64,000 nucleotides of DNA. Origin: Pelagirhabdus alkalitolerans. GTDB taxonomy: Bacteria; Bacillota; Bacilli; Bacillales; Amphibacillaceae. The position numbers and the translations under genes are program-made. Shown here in pieces: positions 8,442 through 16,321 of this stretch (positions are counted from its first letter, which is position 1; each line of letters starts with the position of its first letter). The notes below the pieces were generated by a model that saw only the letters and a program-made list of their open reading frames with translations, made no database searches and was not told where the DNA came from. The stretch is taken from NCBI RefSeq assembly GCF_900096905.1, contig NZ_FMYI01000003.1, positions 1 through 64,000 of the forward strand. The letters run 5' to 3'.

Positions 8442-9356
8442 ATGGCACAATTGATTAAACTTGAAAATTATATATCTCGTTATCAACGTGATATTTTTCA
8501 TTATCCTGGGCAATATATTCGATTAAAACAAGCGAACTGGCAAAGTGTGCTAAATGCTTGGGAACTACAAAAACAACCTCTTGAACTAGAGGATCCACTT
8601 GAAAGCGACCAAGATCAAAGTATTTTATCAAAGTGGAAAAGTTACTTTAACAAGCGGGAGTCAATTGATGAGGCATATGACGAACCTCAAGAAGTATTGC
8701 CGCAAACAGAAGAACAGTTAAAGCATTATTTTTTGGATTCATTGTATTCATTTCAACTAAATTGGGCATCGTCAACGATCAATGAAATGTCATTTCTGGA
8801 TCGCTTATATCAAGATGATTTAACGCTCAAATACTTTATGCAGCGATTTCCAGATACATTTCTCTTTATGTACAACCCAATTTTTAAGTTGAAAAAGGCA
8901 ACCGTTGATTTAGATATTATTTTAATCAAACCAACAGAAATTAATCTTATTAAGCTTGTTGAAAGACCATCAACACAATCAATCATCGTTGGAGACGAAA
9001 GAACGTGGTTTACTGAAGAAAATAATGTTCAGACAAAATTTATGAGCCCTATGGTGTCCTTGCAACGTTCTGATAAGATTATTAAAAGCATTTTAACTCA
9101 ACAGGGGTTGGAAATGCCTATTAAGAAATTAGTCTTATCTCGAACAAATCCAATTGGTTACATTTCTGAGCCCTATCAAACCCATTATATTGGACGTGAT
9201 CTTCACGAAGATTGGTTGCAAGCTCAACGAAATGAATTAAGTCCACTCAAGCACCACCAGTTAAAAGTAGCGGAAACGTTATTAAACTTTACAGACACTG
9301 TTTCAGTTTATCGACCAGAGTGGGATCGTGATGAATCTGATGATTTTACAACATAA
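8442..9356 (+). CDS. ytlQ: NERD-domain-like protein (YtlQ-like), putative nuclease
   Basis: A 304-residue cytosolic protein. The central part has the pattern VDLDIILIKPTEINLIKLVE (about residues 152-171), which resembles the D-(D/E)xK core of NERD/restriction-endonuclease-like folds but without a canonical ExK, so catalytic activity is uncertain. The N-terminal ~90 residues are variable and acidic. No membrane segment is seen. Placement directly after thpR matches ytlQ of Bacillus. RNA- or DNA-related function is inferred, not shown. Confidence 0.7.
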   Translation: MAQLIKLENYISRYQRDIFHYPGQYIRLKQANWQSVLNAWELQKQPLELEDPLESDQDQSILSKWKSYFNKRESIDEAYDEPQEVLPQTEEQLKHYFLDSLYSFQLNWASSTINEMSFLDRLYQDDLTLKYFMQRFPDTFLFMYNPIFKLKKATVDLDIILIKPTEINLIKLVERPSTQSIIVGDERTWFTEENNVQTKFMSPMVSLQRSDKIIKSILTQQGLEMPIKKLVLSRTNPIGYISEPYQTHYIGRDLHEDWLQAQRNELSPLKHHQLKVAETLLNFTDTVSVYRPEWDRDESDDFTT

Positions 9357-9418
9357 TTAAAAATTTTACTTGATTCTACATGATGTTATACGTTAATCTA
9401 ATATTAGTGATTATAAAT

Positions 9419-9445
9419 ATGGTGGCGTGTTCTCACCATTTTATT
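9419..9445 (+). terminator. Possible terminator after the ytlQ-like gene
   Basis: ATGGTG (9419-9424) pairs with CACCAT (9434-9439), followed by TTTTATTT. The stem is short, so this may be only a weak terminator. Confidence 0.5.
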
Positions 9446-9475
9446 TGATGAACGAATTCGAGAGGAGGATGCTTT

Positions 9476-10270
9476 GTGCAGGATATGTTAGGAGATGGGT
9501 GGACAATTCAATCTGCTGGAGGGTCAACAGGCGAAGCTTACTATGCTAAATCTGATCAAAAGCAATTATTTTTAAAGCGTAATTCTTCACCATTCTTAGC
9601 CGTATTATCCGCACAGGGTATTGTTCCTAAGTTGGTATGGACAAAGAGGCTTGAAAATGGGGATGTCATTACAGCACAAGAGTGGTTAGAAGGCGAAGAG
9701 TTAAATGCTGAAACGATTAAACACCCAAGAGTAGCCTCGCTATTAGGTCAAATACACCATTCGACAGAATTATTAGATATGCTAACACGAATGGGTAAAA
9801 AACCTATGGATGCTTCTTATCTCATCCAAGAGTTAAGAAATCGGATTAAATGGCAATCAAGTCATCAGTATGCAACCTTAATTTATCAAGGGTTAAAATA
9901 TATGGAAACACATTTGGATGTGGCACTAGACGTGAAGCCAGTTGTTTGTCATTGTGATCTTAATCATAACAATTGGTTGTATTCGAATCGTGATCAACTT
10001 TATTTAATCGACTGGGATAATGCTGAAATTGGCGATCCAGCCATTGACCTTAGTATGTTATTTAGTCGATATATCCCGTTTGATGAGTGGGAAAATTGGT
10101 TGACTGATTATGGTGTGAAAAGTAGCCAATCCCTGTATATAAGAATTTATTGGTATATGATTTATCAATTGATTTCGGATATGTATCAATTGCAAGATCA
10201 TCATACATTGCAAGAGAGCGCAGAAGAGCTGGAATTGATTTTGCAGCGTACGCATCAATTATTGCGTTAA
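9476..10270 (+). CDS. ytmP: Phosphotransferase, choline/aminoglycoside kinase fold (YtmP-like)
   Basis: A 264-residue protein of the APH/choline kinase fold. The catalytic loop is HCDLNHNNW (about residues 160-168) with the conserved Asp and Asn, and the metal-binding motif is LIDWDNAEIGDPAIDL shortly after. The substrate is unknown; YtmP is not known to give antibiotic resistance. GTG at 9476 has AGGAGG 7 bases upstream. It precedes trmB by 24 bases, as in B. subtilis. Confidence 0.87.
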   Translation: MQDMLGDGWTIQSAGGSTGEAYYAKSDQKQLFLKRNSSPFLAVLSAQGIVPKLVWTKRLENGDVITAQEWLEGEELNAETIKHPRVASLLGQIHHSTELLDMLTRMGKKPMDASYLIQELRNRIKWQSSHQYATLIYQGLKYMETHLDVALDVKPVVCHCDLNHNNWLYSNRDQLYLIDWDNAEIGDPAIDLSMLFSRYIPFDEWENWLTDYGVKSSQSLYIRIYWYMIYQLISDMYQLQDHHTLQESAEELELILQRTHQLLR

Positions 10271-10294
10271 TTTTTCATGTGAGGAGACATCAAC

Positions 10295-10933
10295 GTGCGT
10301 GCTAGACACAAGCCTTGGGCTGATGATTATTTAAAAAAACATACAGAATATGTTGTATTAGAACCAGAAAGTTTAAAAGGTAATTGGCAGTCTAGGTTTT
10401 CACAGCATCAACCGATTTATTTGGAAATAGGTGCTGGTAAAGGACAGTTTATTACCGGGATGGCCGATCAATTCCCGTCGATCAATTTTGTTGCGATTGA
10501 ATTGGTTAAAAGTATTATTGTTAGTGCTTTAGATAAAGTCGTTGAATCAAAGCCAGATAATGTACAACTGATTAATACAGATGCTAAGGACTTGCGGTCT
10601 TTTTTTGGAGAAGGAGAAGTTGATCGAATTTATTTAAATTTCTCTGATCCGTGGCCGAAGAATAAGCATGAGAAAAGACGCTTAACGTATCACACGTTTT
10701 TGGAGCAGTATAAAGAAGTACTAAAAGAAGGCGGAGACGTTATACTAAAAACAGATAATCGTCACCTTTTTGAATATAGTTTAACGAGTTTTTCGCAGTT
10801 TGGTATGGTATTAGATGAAGTGACATTGGATTTACATGAGTTAGAAGATCCTACCAATGTTATGACAGAATATGAAGAGAAATTTTCTTCTAGAGGGCAG
10901 CCGATTTATCGTGTCCAAGCTAGATTCCAATAA
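10295..10933 (+). CDS. trmB: tRNA (guanine-N7-)-methyltransferase TrmB
   Basis: A 212-residue SAM-dependent enzyme that makes m7G46 in the variable loop of tRNAs. The SAM-binding motif EIGAGKGQFITGMA is near residue 46, the family signature FSDPWPKNKHEKRRL near residue 117, and TDNRHLFEYS near 150. Length and context (ytmP upstream, ytzB convergent downstream) match YtmQ/TrmB of B. subtilis. GTG start with a GAGGAG ribosome binding site. Confidence 0.96.
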   Translation: MRARHKPWADDYLKKHTEYVVLEPESLKGNWQSRFSQHQPIYLEIGAGKGQFITGMADQFPSINFVAIELVKSIIVSALDKVVESKPDNVQLINTDAKDLRSFFGEGEVDRIYLNFSDPWPKNKHEKRRLTYHTFLEQYKEVLKEGGDVILKTDNRHLFEYSLTSFSQFGMVLDEVTLDLHELEDPTNVMTEYEEKFSSRGQPIYRVQARFQ

Positions 10934-10943
10934 GAAATAAACA

Positions 10944-10980
10944 CAAAGGCTCATCCATTAAAGGATGAGCCTTATTCATT
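10944..10980. terminator. Bidirectional terminator between trmB and ytzB
   Basis: An 11-bp stem (10946-10956 with 10963-10973) lies between convergent genes, T-rich on the plus side and with A residues on the other. Confidence 0.75.
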
Positions 10981-10988
10981 ATAGCGTA

Positions 10989-11309
10989 TTAAATCGAATG
11001 ATTGGATTCTTCAGCATGAATGATCGTACCTGTATGAGCATCGATAAAGAACTCATACTGAATGCTTTCTTCATTTATCGTGCGTGTAATACCACCACGA
11101 TAAACGATATAATCAAGACCGTGTATCGTAAGAGGTTCTGTCTTCATATAAATCCATGATCCACTTACAGATCCATACACTCTGAATTTTTCTTTTGCCA
11201 TTTTCAAGGCATCTTCAGGTCGAATGGGCATTTTTTGCAATTGATCGTTAAGTAAATAGCCAATTGCGATGCCTACTCCAATCGTGCTGAGTGTTTTTTT
11301 CCAGTTCAT
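10989..11309 (-). CDS. ytzB: PepSY-domain protein YtzB
   Basis: A 106-residue protein with an N-terminal hydrophobic segment (residues 5-21, likely signal anchor) and a PepSY-type domain ending in YEFFIDAHTGTIIHAEESN, a typical strand-turn pattern. PepSY domains are thought to act outside the membrane, often as protease inhibitors; the role of YtzB is not known. The ribosome binding site AGGGG lies before the ATG. It is convergent with trmB. Confidence 0.85.
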   Translation of the reverse strand: MNWKKTLSTIGVGIAIGYLLNDQLQKMPIRPEDALKMAKEKFRVYGSVSGSWIYMKTEPLTIHGLDYIVYRGGITRTINEESIQYEFFIDAHTGTIIHAEESNHSI

Positions 11310-11462
11310 TCATTTCACCCCTAATTTAGTCGTTAAGGTTAGTATACATGATTTGAGCTGATTTAGAAAATTGATTTTCCGGACTTCGATAAAATGAGTG
11401 GAAAAAAACTCTAGATTTCGCTACAATGACAGTTAAGACTTTGATTAGGGAGGCCGTACATA

Positions 11463-12530
11463 ATGAATCAAGAAACAGAAACAATGTTTAAAACATTAAC
11501 TGAACTACAAGGCGCACCTGGCAACGAACATCTCGTCCGTCAGTATATGAAGCAAGAACTAAATAAATATTCCGATCATTTAGTCCAAGATAACCTTGGT
11601 GGCGTATTTGGTGTAAAAGAAGGAGAAGGCCCACGTGTAATGGTAGCAGGTCATATGGATGAAGTCGGATTTATGGTGACCAAAATCACTAAAAACGGTA
11701 TGATTAAGTTTCAACCTTTAGGTGGCTGGTGGTCACAAGTCCTACTTGCACAACGTGTTCAAATCATGACAGATCATGGTCCGGTTATAGGCGTGATTGG
11801 GTCGATTCCACCTCATAATTTAACAGATGCACAACGTAAGCAACCGATGGAACTAAAAAATATGTTAATTGATATCGGTGCAGATGATGAAGAAGATGCA
11901 AAAGCTATTGGAATTCAACCAGGTCAATCCATTGTCCCTGTGATGCCTTTTACGAAAATGACGAATGAAAAGAAGTTATTAGCTAAAGCTTGGGACAATC
12001 GTTATGGTTGTGGGCTATCCATTGATTTGCTTAAAAATTTACAAGGGGAAACTTTACCCAATCAATTATATTCAGGCGCGACCGTTCAAGAAGAGGTTGG
12101 GCTAAGAGGTGCTCAAGTAGCGGCTAATATGATCAAACCGGATATTTTTTATGCACTTGACGCATCGCCAGCAAATGACATGTCAGGAGATGACAAAGAA
12201 TTTGGTCAAATAGGTAAAGGTGCCTTATTACGTATTTTTGATCGCTCCATGATTACGCACCGAGGCATGAGAGACTTTGTACTTGATACAGCGGAGTCAA
12301 ACGAAATTCCTTATCAATATTTCATTTCACAAGGAGGGACAGATGCTGGAAGAGTACATCTAGCGAATGAAGGTATTCCATCTGCTGTAGTTGGTATTGC
12401 GTCTCGCTATATTCATACACATGGCTCTATTATTCATGTTGATGATTATGAGGCAGCTAAAGAGTTGATTGTTAAACTCGTCAAACATACTGATCAAAAG
12501 ACTGTCGATCAGATACGTGCTAATAGTTAA
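11463..12530 (+). CDS. ytoP: M42-family metallopeptidase YtoP
   Basis: A 355-residue dinuclear-metal aminopeptidase of family M42 (often labelled glutamyl aminopeptidase or endoglucanase). Metal and catalytic motifs are in order: GHMDEVGF (H64, D66), WDNRYGCG (about 178), [10 protein letters not shown] (catalytic Glu pair, about 211), ALDAS, and RYIHTHGS near residue 321. It acts in the cytosol on N-terminal residues of peptides. The ribosome binding site AGGGAGG is 7-8 bases before the ATG. Single gene in the forward direction. Confidence 0.93.
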   Translation: MNQETETMFKTLTELQGAPGNEHLVRQYMKQELNKYSDHLVQDNLGGVFGVKEGEGPRVMVAGHMDEVGFMVTKITKNGMIKFQPLGGWWSQVLLAQRVQIMTDHGPVIGVIGSIPPHNLTDAQRKQPMELKNMLIDIGADDEEDAKAIGIQPGQSIVPVMPFTKMTNEKKLLAKAWDNRYGCGLSIDLLKNLQGETLPNQLYSGATVQEEVGLRGAQVAANMIKPDIFYALDASPANDMSGDDKEFGQIGKGALLRIFDRSMITHRGMRDFVLDTAESNEIPYQYFISQGGTDAGRVHLANEGIPSAVVGIASRYIHTHGSIIHVDDYEAAKELIVKLVKHTDQKTVDQIRANS

Positions 12531-12675
12531 TAAGTCTAGGTAAATAAATACAAAAATATTAAAAAAGTATTGTCAATTCGTTAAATTATTGTAATATAGC
12601 GTTTCATCTATTGCGTTCTTTACTTTTGATCAAGTATGATATAACTTGACATTCAAAGGTTTAGGAGGACTTTAG

Positions 12676-13176
12676 GTGAAACGTTTTTACATAATGATGA
12701 TTTTATTGGCGGTTGTTATAGGTTTAAGTGCATGTGGTGTATCAGAAGAAGAGGTTGTTGATTCAATTACGGAAAAAACCGATGAGTATTTTGACGTTGA
12801 TTCTCCAGCAGTGACACATGAATTTGCTTTATTTGATATTTATATTCCTGAAACCGCAGAGATTACAGAAGAGGCTGAGAATTACTTAGTGATTGAAGAT
12901 CAAAATCAAACATATATCTTATTTTCTAATAATCTTGAAGATCCTATGAGCGATTCATTTTATTCACAGGCGGAAACGATGGATCACCATCTGTTGTTGG
13001 AATCATACGAAGATGATGAACGTTTTGGCTATCTTCAATTGAGCGAACTGGAAGATGATTATGAAATTCAAATAGGCATTGGTGGTATAAGAATGACCAC
13101 ACACAGCTCACTTGACGATGCTGAACAACAGTTAGAAAAGATGAGTCAAATCATTAATTCCATTGAATTTAATTAG
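12676..13176 (+). CDS. Lipoprotein of unknown function
   Basis: A 166-residue secreted lipoprotein: residues 1-19 are a signal peptide ending in the lipobox LSAC with the acylated Cys at residue 20. The mature part is strongly acidic with alternating strand-like stretches and ends in IINSIEF, a pattern common among small cell-surface lipoproteins of Bacillaceae. No family is recognised. GTG start with AGGAGG upstream. A strong terminator follows, so it is a single-gene unit. Confidence 0.8.
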   Translation: MKRFYIMMILLAVVIGLSACGVSEEEVVDSITEKTDEYFDVDSPAVTHEFALFDIYIPETAEITEEAENYLVIEDQNQTYILFSNNLEDPMSDSFYSQAETMDHHLLLESYEDDERFGYLQLSELEDDYEIQIGIGGIRMTTHSSLDDAEQQLEKMSQIINSIEFN

Positions 13177-13185
13177 CGATATTCT

Positions 13186-13224
13186 ACGTTACTTTTCTAT
13201 TCAAAAGAAAAGTAACGTTTTTTT
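13186..13224 (+). terminator. Terminator of the lipoprotein gene
   Basis: A perfect 13-bp stem (13186-13198 with 13206-13218) with a 7-base loop is followed by a T run. Confidence 0.93.
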
Positions 13225-13293
13225 ACTTCATGTGTCTTGTCATATGTAAAAACATAATGTAAGATGAGGTAGACGAAAAAAGGGGGAAACATC

Positions 13294-14334
13294 ATGCTTG
13301 CATTTTTAGAAAGAAAAAATATTGAAATATCCGTTCAAACTTATTTAATAAAAGCATTAAGCTATATGGCTTTAGGTTTATTCTCATCATTAATTATTGG
13401 TTTAATTGTTAGCACATTAGGTGAACAACTTGTCTCTTTCTTTGGTGAAAATGAGTTTAATTTAGCATTAATTGAAATGGGCGAATTTGCAATGGATCCG
13501 ACGGTGATTGGGGGAGCGATCGGTGTTGCGATTGCTTACAGTTTGCAAGCACCACCGCTTGTGTTGTTTTCAGCTCTTTTTGCGGGTGCGTTCGGTTATC
13601 AATTAGGTGGTCCCGTCGGCGCTTATATTAGTGCATTATTTGCTACAGAAGCTGGTAAATTAATTTATAAAGAAACAAAAGTAGATATAATATTAACACC
13701 TTTTCTAACTGTTATGATAGGATATGTTGTAGGTCGTTTTATTGGACCTCCAATTGATGCATTTATGACAGGACTAGGCGAAATTATAAACTGGTCAACA
13801 GCTCAGCAGCCGTTTATTATGGGGATCATCGTGGCACTTCTAATGGGATGGGCTCTTACAGCTCCGATATCGAGTGTGGCGATTGCACTCATGCTCTCTC
13901 TTGACGGATTAGCCGCTGGTGCAGCGGTTATTGGTTGTTCTGCACAAATGGTAGGATTTGCGGTCAGCAGTTATCGTGAAAACGGAGTGGGAGGCTTAAT
14001 TGCTCAAGGAATTGGTACTTCGATGTTACAAATTGCGAACATTATAAAAAAACCACTTCTAATCATTCCACCTTCCATTGCGGCCATTGTGATGGCACCT
14101 GTAGGTACAGTTGTGTTCGAGATGGCTAATAACCCGTCAGGTGCAGGTATGGGAACCTCTGGCTTAGTAGGTCAAATTATGACCTTTCAAACAATGGGCT
14201 TTTCATTATCCGTTTTCGGCATGCTTTTTGTGGTGCATATTATAGGTCCTGCTGCTATAAGCTTTATAACATCTGAATGGATGCGTAAAAGGGGATGGAT
14301 CCAATACGGCGATTTAACCATTCATTATGATTAA
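13294..14334 (+). CDS. PTS EIIC-like membrane protein
   Basis: A 346-residue polytopic protein with about nine hydrophobic segments and many Gly-rich turns (GGAIGVAIAYSLQAPPLVLFS, GGPVGAYISAL, ALTAPISSVAIALML). It resembles the stand-alone EIIC-type family found in many Firmicutes (the PTS_EIIC_2 group). There are no EIIA or EIIB domains and no PTS genes nearby, so sugar phosphorylation cannot be claimed; transport or regulation is possible. The gene is 19 bases upstream of ytpP, suggesting one transcript. AGGGGGAAA precedes the ATG. Confidence 0.75.
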   Translation: MLAFLERKNIEISVQTYLIKALSYMALGLFSSLIIGLIVSTLGEQLVSFFGENEFNLALIEMGEFAMDPTVIGGAIGVAIAYSLQAPPLVLFSALFAGAFGYQLGGPVGAYISALFATEAGKLIYKETKVDIILTPFLTVMIGYVVGRFIGPPIDAFMTGLGEIINWSTAQQPFIMGIIVALLMGWALTAPISSVAIALMLSLDGLAAGAAVIGCSAQMVGFAVSSYRENGVGGLIAQGIGTSMLQIANIIKKPLLIIPPSIAAIVMAPVGTVVFEMANNPSGAGMGTSGLVGQIMTFQTMGFSLSVFGMLFVVHIIGPAAISFITSEWMRKRGWIQYGDLTIHYD

Positions 14335-14353
14335 ACATTAGGGGGTAATTAAG

Positions 14354-14674
14354 GTGGAGAAAATACAAACAGAAGAACAATTCCATACATTAAAACAAGA
14401 AGGACGAACGGTCTTTTTATTTTCGGCAAACTGGTGCCCAGATTGTCGTTTGATTGATCCATTAATACCAGAATTGGAAGAAAAATATGATCAACTTAAC
14501 CTTGTTTATGTAGATCGCGATGAATTCATCGATATATGCATTAACCATGATATATTTGGAATTCCAAGCTTTTTAGCATTTAAAGATGGTGAAGAAGTTA
14601 ATCGCTTCGTTAGTAAAGATCGAAAAACGAAAGAAGAAATTGAACAATTTCTTGATCAAGTCATAGCGGCTTAA
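14354..14674 (+). CDS. ytpP: Thioredoxin-like protein YtpP
   Basis: A 106-residue thioredoxin-fold protein with the active site WCPDC (residues 27-31), in place of the classical WCGPC, and the cis-proline segment GIPSF near residue 75. It is probably a thiol-disulfide oxidoreductase of the cytosol. The GTG start at 14354 has GGGGG 8 bases upstream. Length and place match YtpP of B. subtilis, which precedes ytpQ and ytpR. Confidence 0.92.
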   Translation: MEKIQTEEQFHTLKQEGRTVFLFSANWCPDCRLIDPLIPELEEKYDQLNLVYVDRDEFIDICINHDIFGIPSFLAFKDGEEVNRFVSKDRKTKEEIEQFLDQVIAA

Positions 14675-14703
14675 CTTAAAATAAAACAAATAGTGTTTGA
14701 GGA

Positions 14704-14735
14704 TAAAAGTACCGTTTTAGGTGCTTTTATTTTCA
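14704..14735 (+). terminator. Terminator of the EIIC-ytpP unit
   Basis: An 8-bp stem (14705-14712 with 14721-14728, one G-U pair) is followed by TATTTT. Confidence 0.6.
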
Positions 14736-14798
14736 TGTCAAGAAGAGTCATGATACAATACGTTATTAGATAATCTATCCTCAAAAGGAGGAATATAA

Positions 14799-15611
14799 AT
14801 GGCTTTAACAAGTATACAATTAAAGAAACGGTTAGATGATAAATTTAGCGATGAAAAGTGGATAACACGTTACAATAGAGAAGAAGATAAATACCGCGTC
14901 GAGTTGAAAGATTCCAAACAAGGCGTTTCCATTACGCTACCCGCTGTTATTGCAAAATACGAAAAAAGAGGCGATCAAGCGATTGATGAGCTTGTTTATC
15001 ATGTGACGTCATCGTTAGATATGATGGCCCAAAAGCAATCATTAAAGGATCGTGAAAAAAGTATTTTTCCTGTTATTCGAAGTACATCTTTTGCAACAGA
15101 AACAAATGCAAAAACACAGTTGATTTACCATGAGCATACAGCAGAAACAAGAATTTATTATGCTCTGGACTTAGGTGAGACGTACCAACTCATTGATCAA
15201 CCAATGTTAGAAGAAGTGAAATGGACTGAAGACCACTTAAAAGAAATTAGTCAATTTAATCTAAAAACATTACCGGTAACATTTAATGAAGATATGGTGG
15301 CAGATAATGCGTTTTATTTTGTAAATGCGAATGATGGTTATGATGCAAGTCGTATTCTCAATAAGAGTTGGTTAAAGACGTTTAAAGAAGAGGCAAAAGG
15401 TGAGGTCGTACTTTCAGTTCCGCATCAAGATACGTTAATTGTGGCCGATATTGTAAATGATGCTGGTTATGATATTATAGCACAGATGGCTATGCAATTT
15501 TTTGCTGAAGGTCGAGTTCCCATTACATCTCTATCATTTGTGTATGAAGATGATGAGCTCAAGCCTATTTTTATATTAGCAAAGAAAAAGCCAACAGATA
15601 AACAAGACTAG
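14799..15611 (+). CDS. ytpQ: DUF1444 protein YtpQ
   Basis: A 270-residue soluble protein of the DUF1444/YtpQ family, recognised by position and by stretches such as EEDKYRVELKDSKQGVSITLP near the N-terminus. No catalytic motif is visible and the function is unknown. An ideal AAAGGAGG lies 7 bases upstream of the ATG. The stop is 13 bases before ytpR. Confidence 0.85.
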   Translation: MALTSIQLKKRLDDKFSDEKWITRYNREEDKYRVELKDSKQGVSITLPAVIAKYEKRGDQAIDELVYHVTSSLDMMAQKQSLKDREKSIFPVIRSTSFATETNAKTQLIYHEHTAETRIYYALDLGETYQLIDQPMLEEVKWTEDHLKEISQFNLKTLPVTFNEDMVADNAFYFVNANDGYDASRILNKSWLKTFKEEAKGEVVLSVPHQDTLIVADIVNDAGYDIIAQMAMQFFAEGRVPITSLSFVYEDDELKPIFILAKKKPTDKQD

Positions 15612-15624
15612 GATGGTGTACAAT

Positions 15625-16227
15625 ATGGATGTATTTTATAATCGAAATGGAATCGGCGATGTACTCGTTATTCCGATCAAAACAGGCAATCGAGACGACA
15701 TTAAATCAGACCAATTTGGTGATGTGACAGTTATTCGTGATACGGAATCAGAGGAAGTTTTAGGGTATAATTTATTCAAGGCATCGACTTACCTTGATCT
15801 TTCAGATGGTAAACACCAAATAACAGAATCATTTCTTGAAAAAATTAATGATGTATTTAAATCGAATGGTGTAGATCATTCACTTGATCTTGACTTGTCA
15901 CCGAAATTTGTTGTGGGCTACGTACAGAGCGTTGAGCAACATGAAAATGCTGATAAATTAAAATGTACGCAGGTCGATTTAGGGGATGAAGTGACTCAAA
16001 TTGTTTGTGGTGCTCCTAATATAGCTGAAGGTCAACATGTCGTTGTAGCTAAGGTCGGAGCGATTATGCCAAGTGGTATGGAGATAAAAGCAACTAATTT
16101 ACGAGGTGTTGATTCATTTGGTATGATTTGTTCTCAAAAAGAATTAGGGCTACCAAATGCTCCAGAAGAAAAAGGTATTTACGTTTTAGATGAAAATAGA
16201 AAAGCTGGAGAAGTATTTGAATTTTAA
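15625..16227 (+). CDS. ytpR: tRNA-binding domain protein YtpR
   Basis: A 200-residue protein with a C-terminal OB-fold tRNA-binding domain like the one in the phenylalanyl-tRNA synthetase beta chain (about residues 90-198: VVGYVQSVEQHENADKLKC, IVCGAPNIAEG, GVDSFGMICSQKELGL). The role of the free-standing form is unclear. The ATG at 15625 is used, since GGATGGTG 6 bases upstream is the ribosome binding site; the in-frame ATG at 15613 lies inside it. This gives the family's usual length. Confidence 0.92.
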   Translation: MDVFYNRNGIGDVLVIPIKTGNRDDIKSDQFGDVTVIRDTESEEVLGYNLFKASTYLDLSDGKHQITESFLEKINDVFKSNGVDHSLDLDLSPKFVVGYVQSVEQHENADKLKCTQVDLGDEVTQIVCGAPNIAEGQHVVVAKVGAIMPSGMEIKATNLRGVDSFGMICSQKELGLPNAPEEKGIYVLDENRKAGEVFEF

Positions 16228-16232
16228 TGAAT

Positions 16233-16272
16233 AAATGCGTAAGGGAGTATCGACTCTTTTACGCATTTTTAA
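16233..16272 (+). terminator. Terminator after ytpR
   Basis: AAATGCGTAA (16233-16242) pairs with TTACGCATTT, ending near 16268 and followed by further T residues. Confidence 0.8.
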
Positions 16273-16321
16273 AAGCTGTTAAAATAATGATAAAATGGCA
16301 AAAATGGAAGAGTGGAAAATC

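Noticed and set aside
9476..10270. Aminoglycoside resistance kinase
   Set aside because: Shares the APH fold but matches the housekeeping YtmP position next to trmB; no resistance context.
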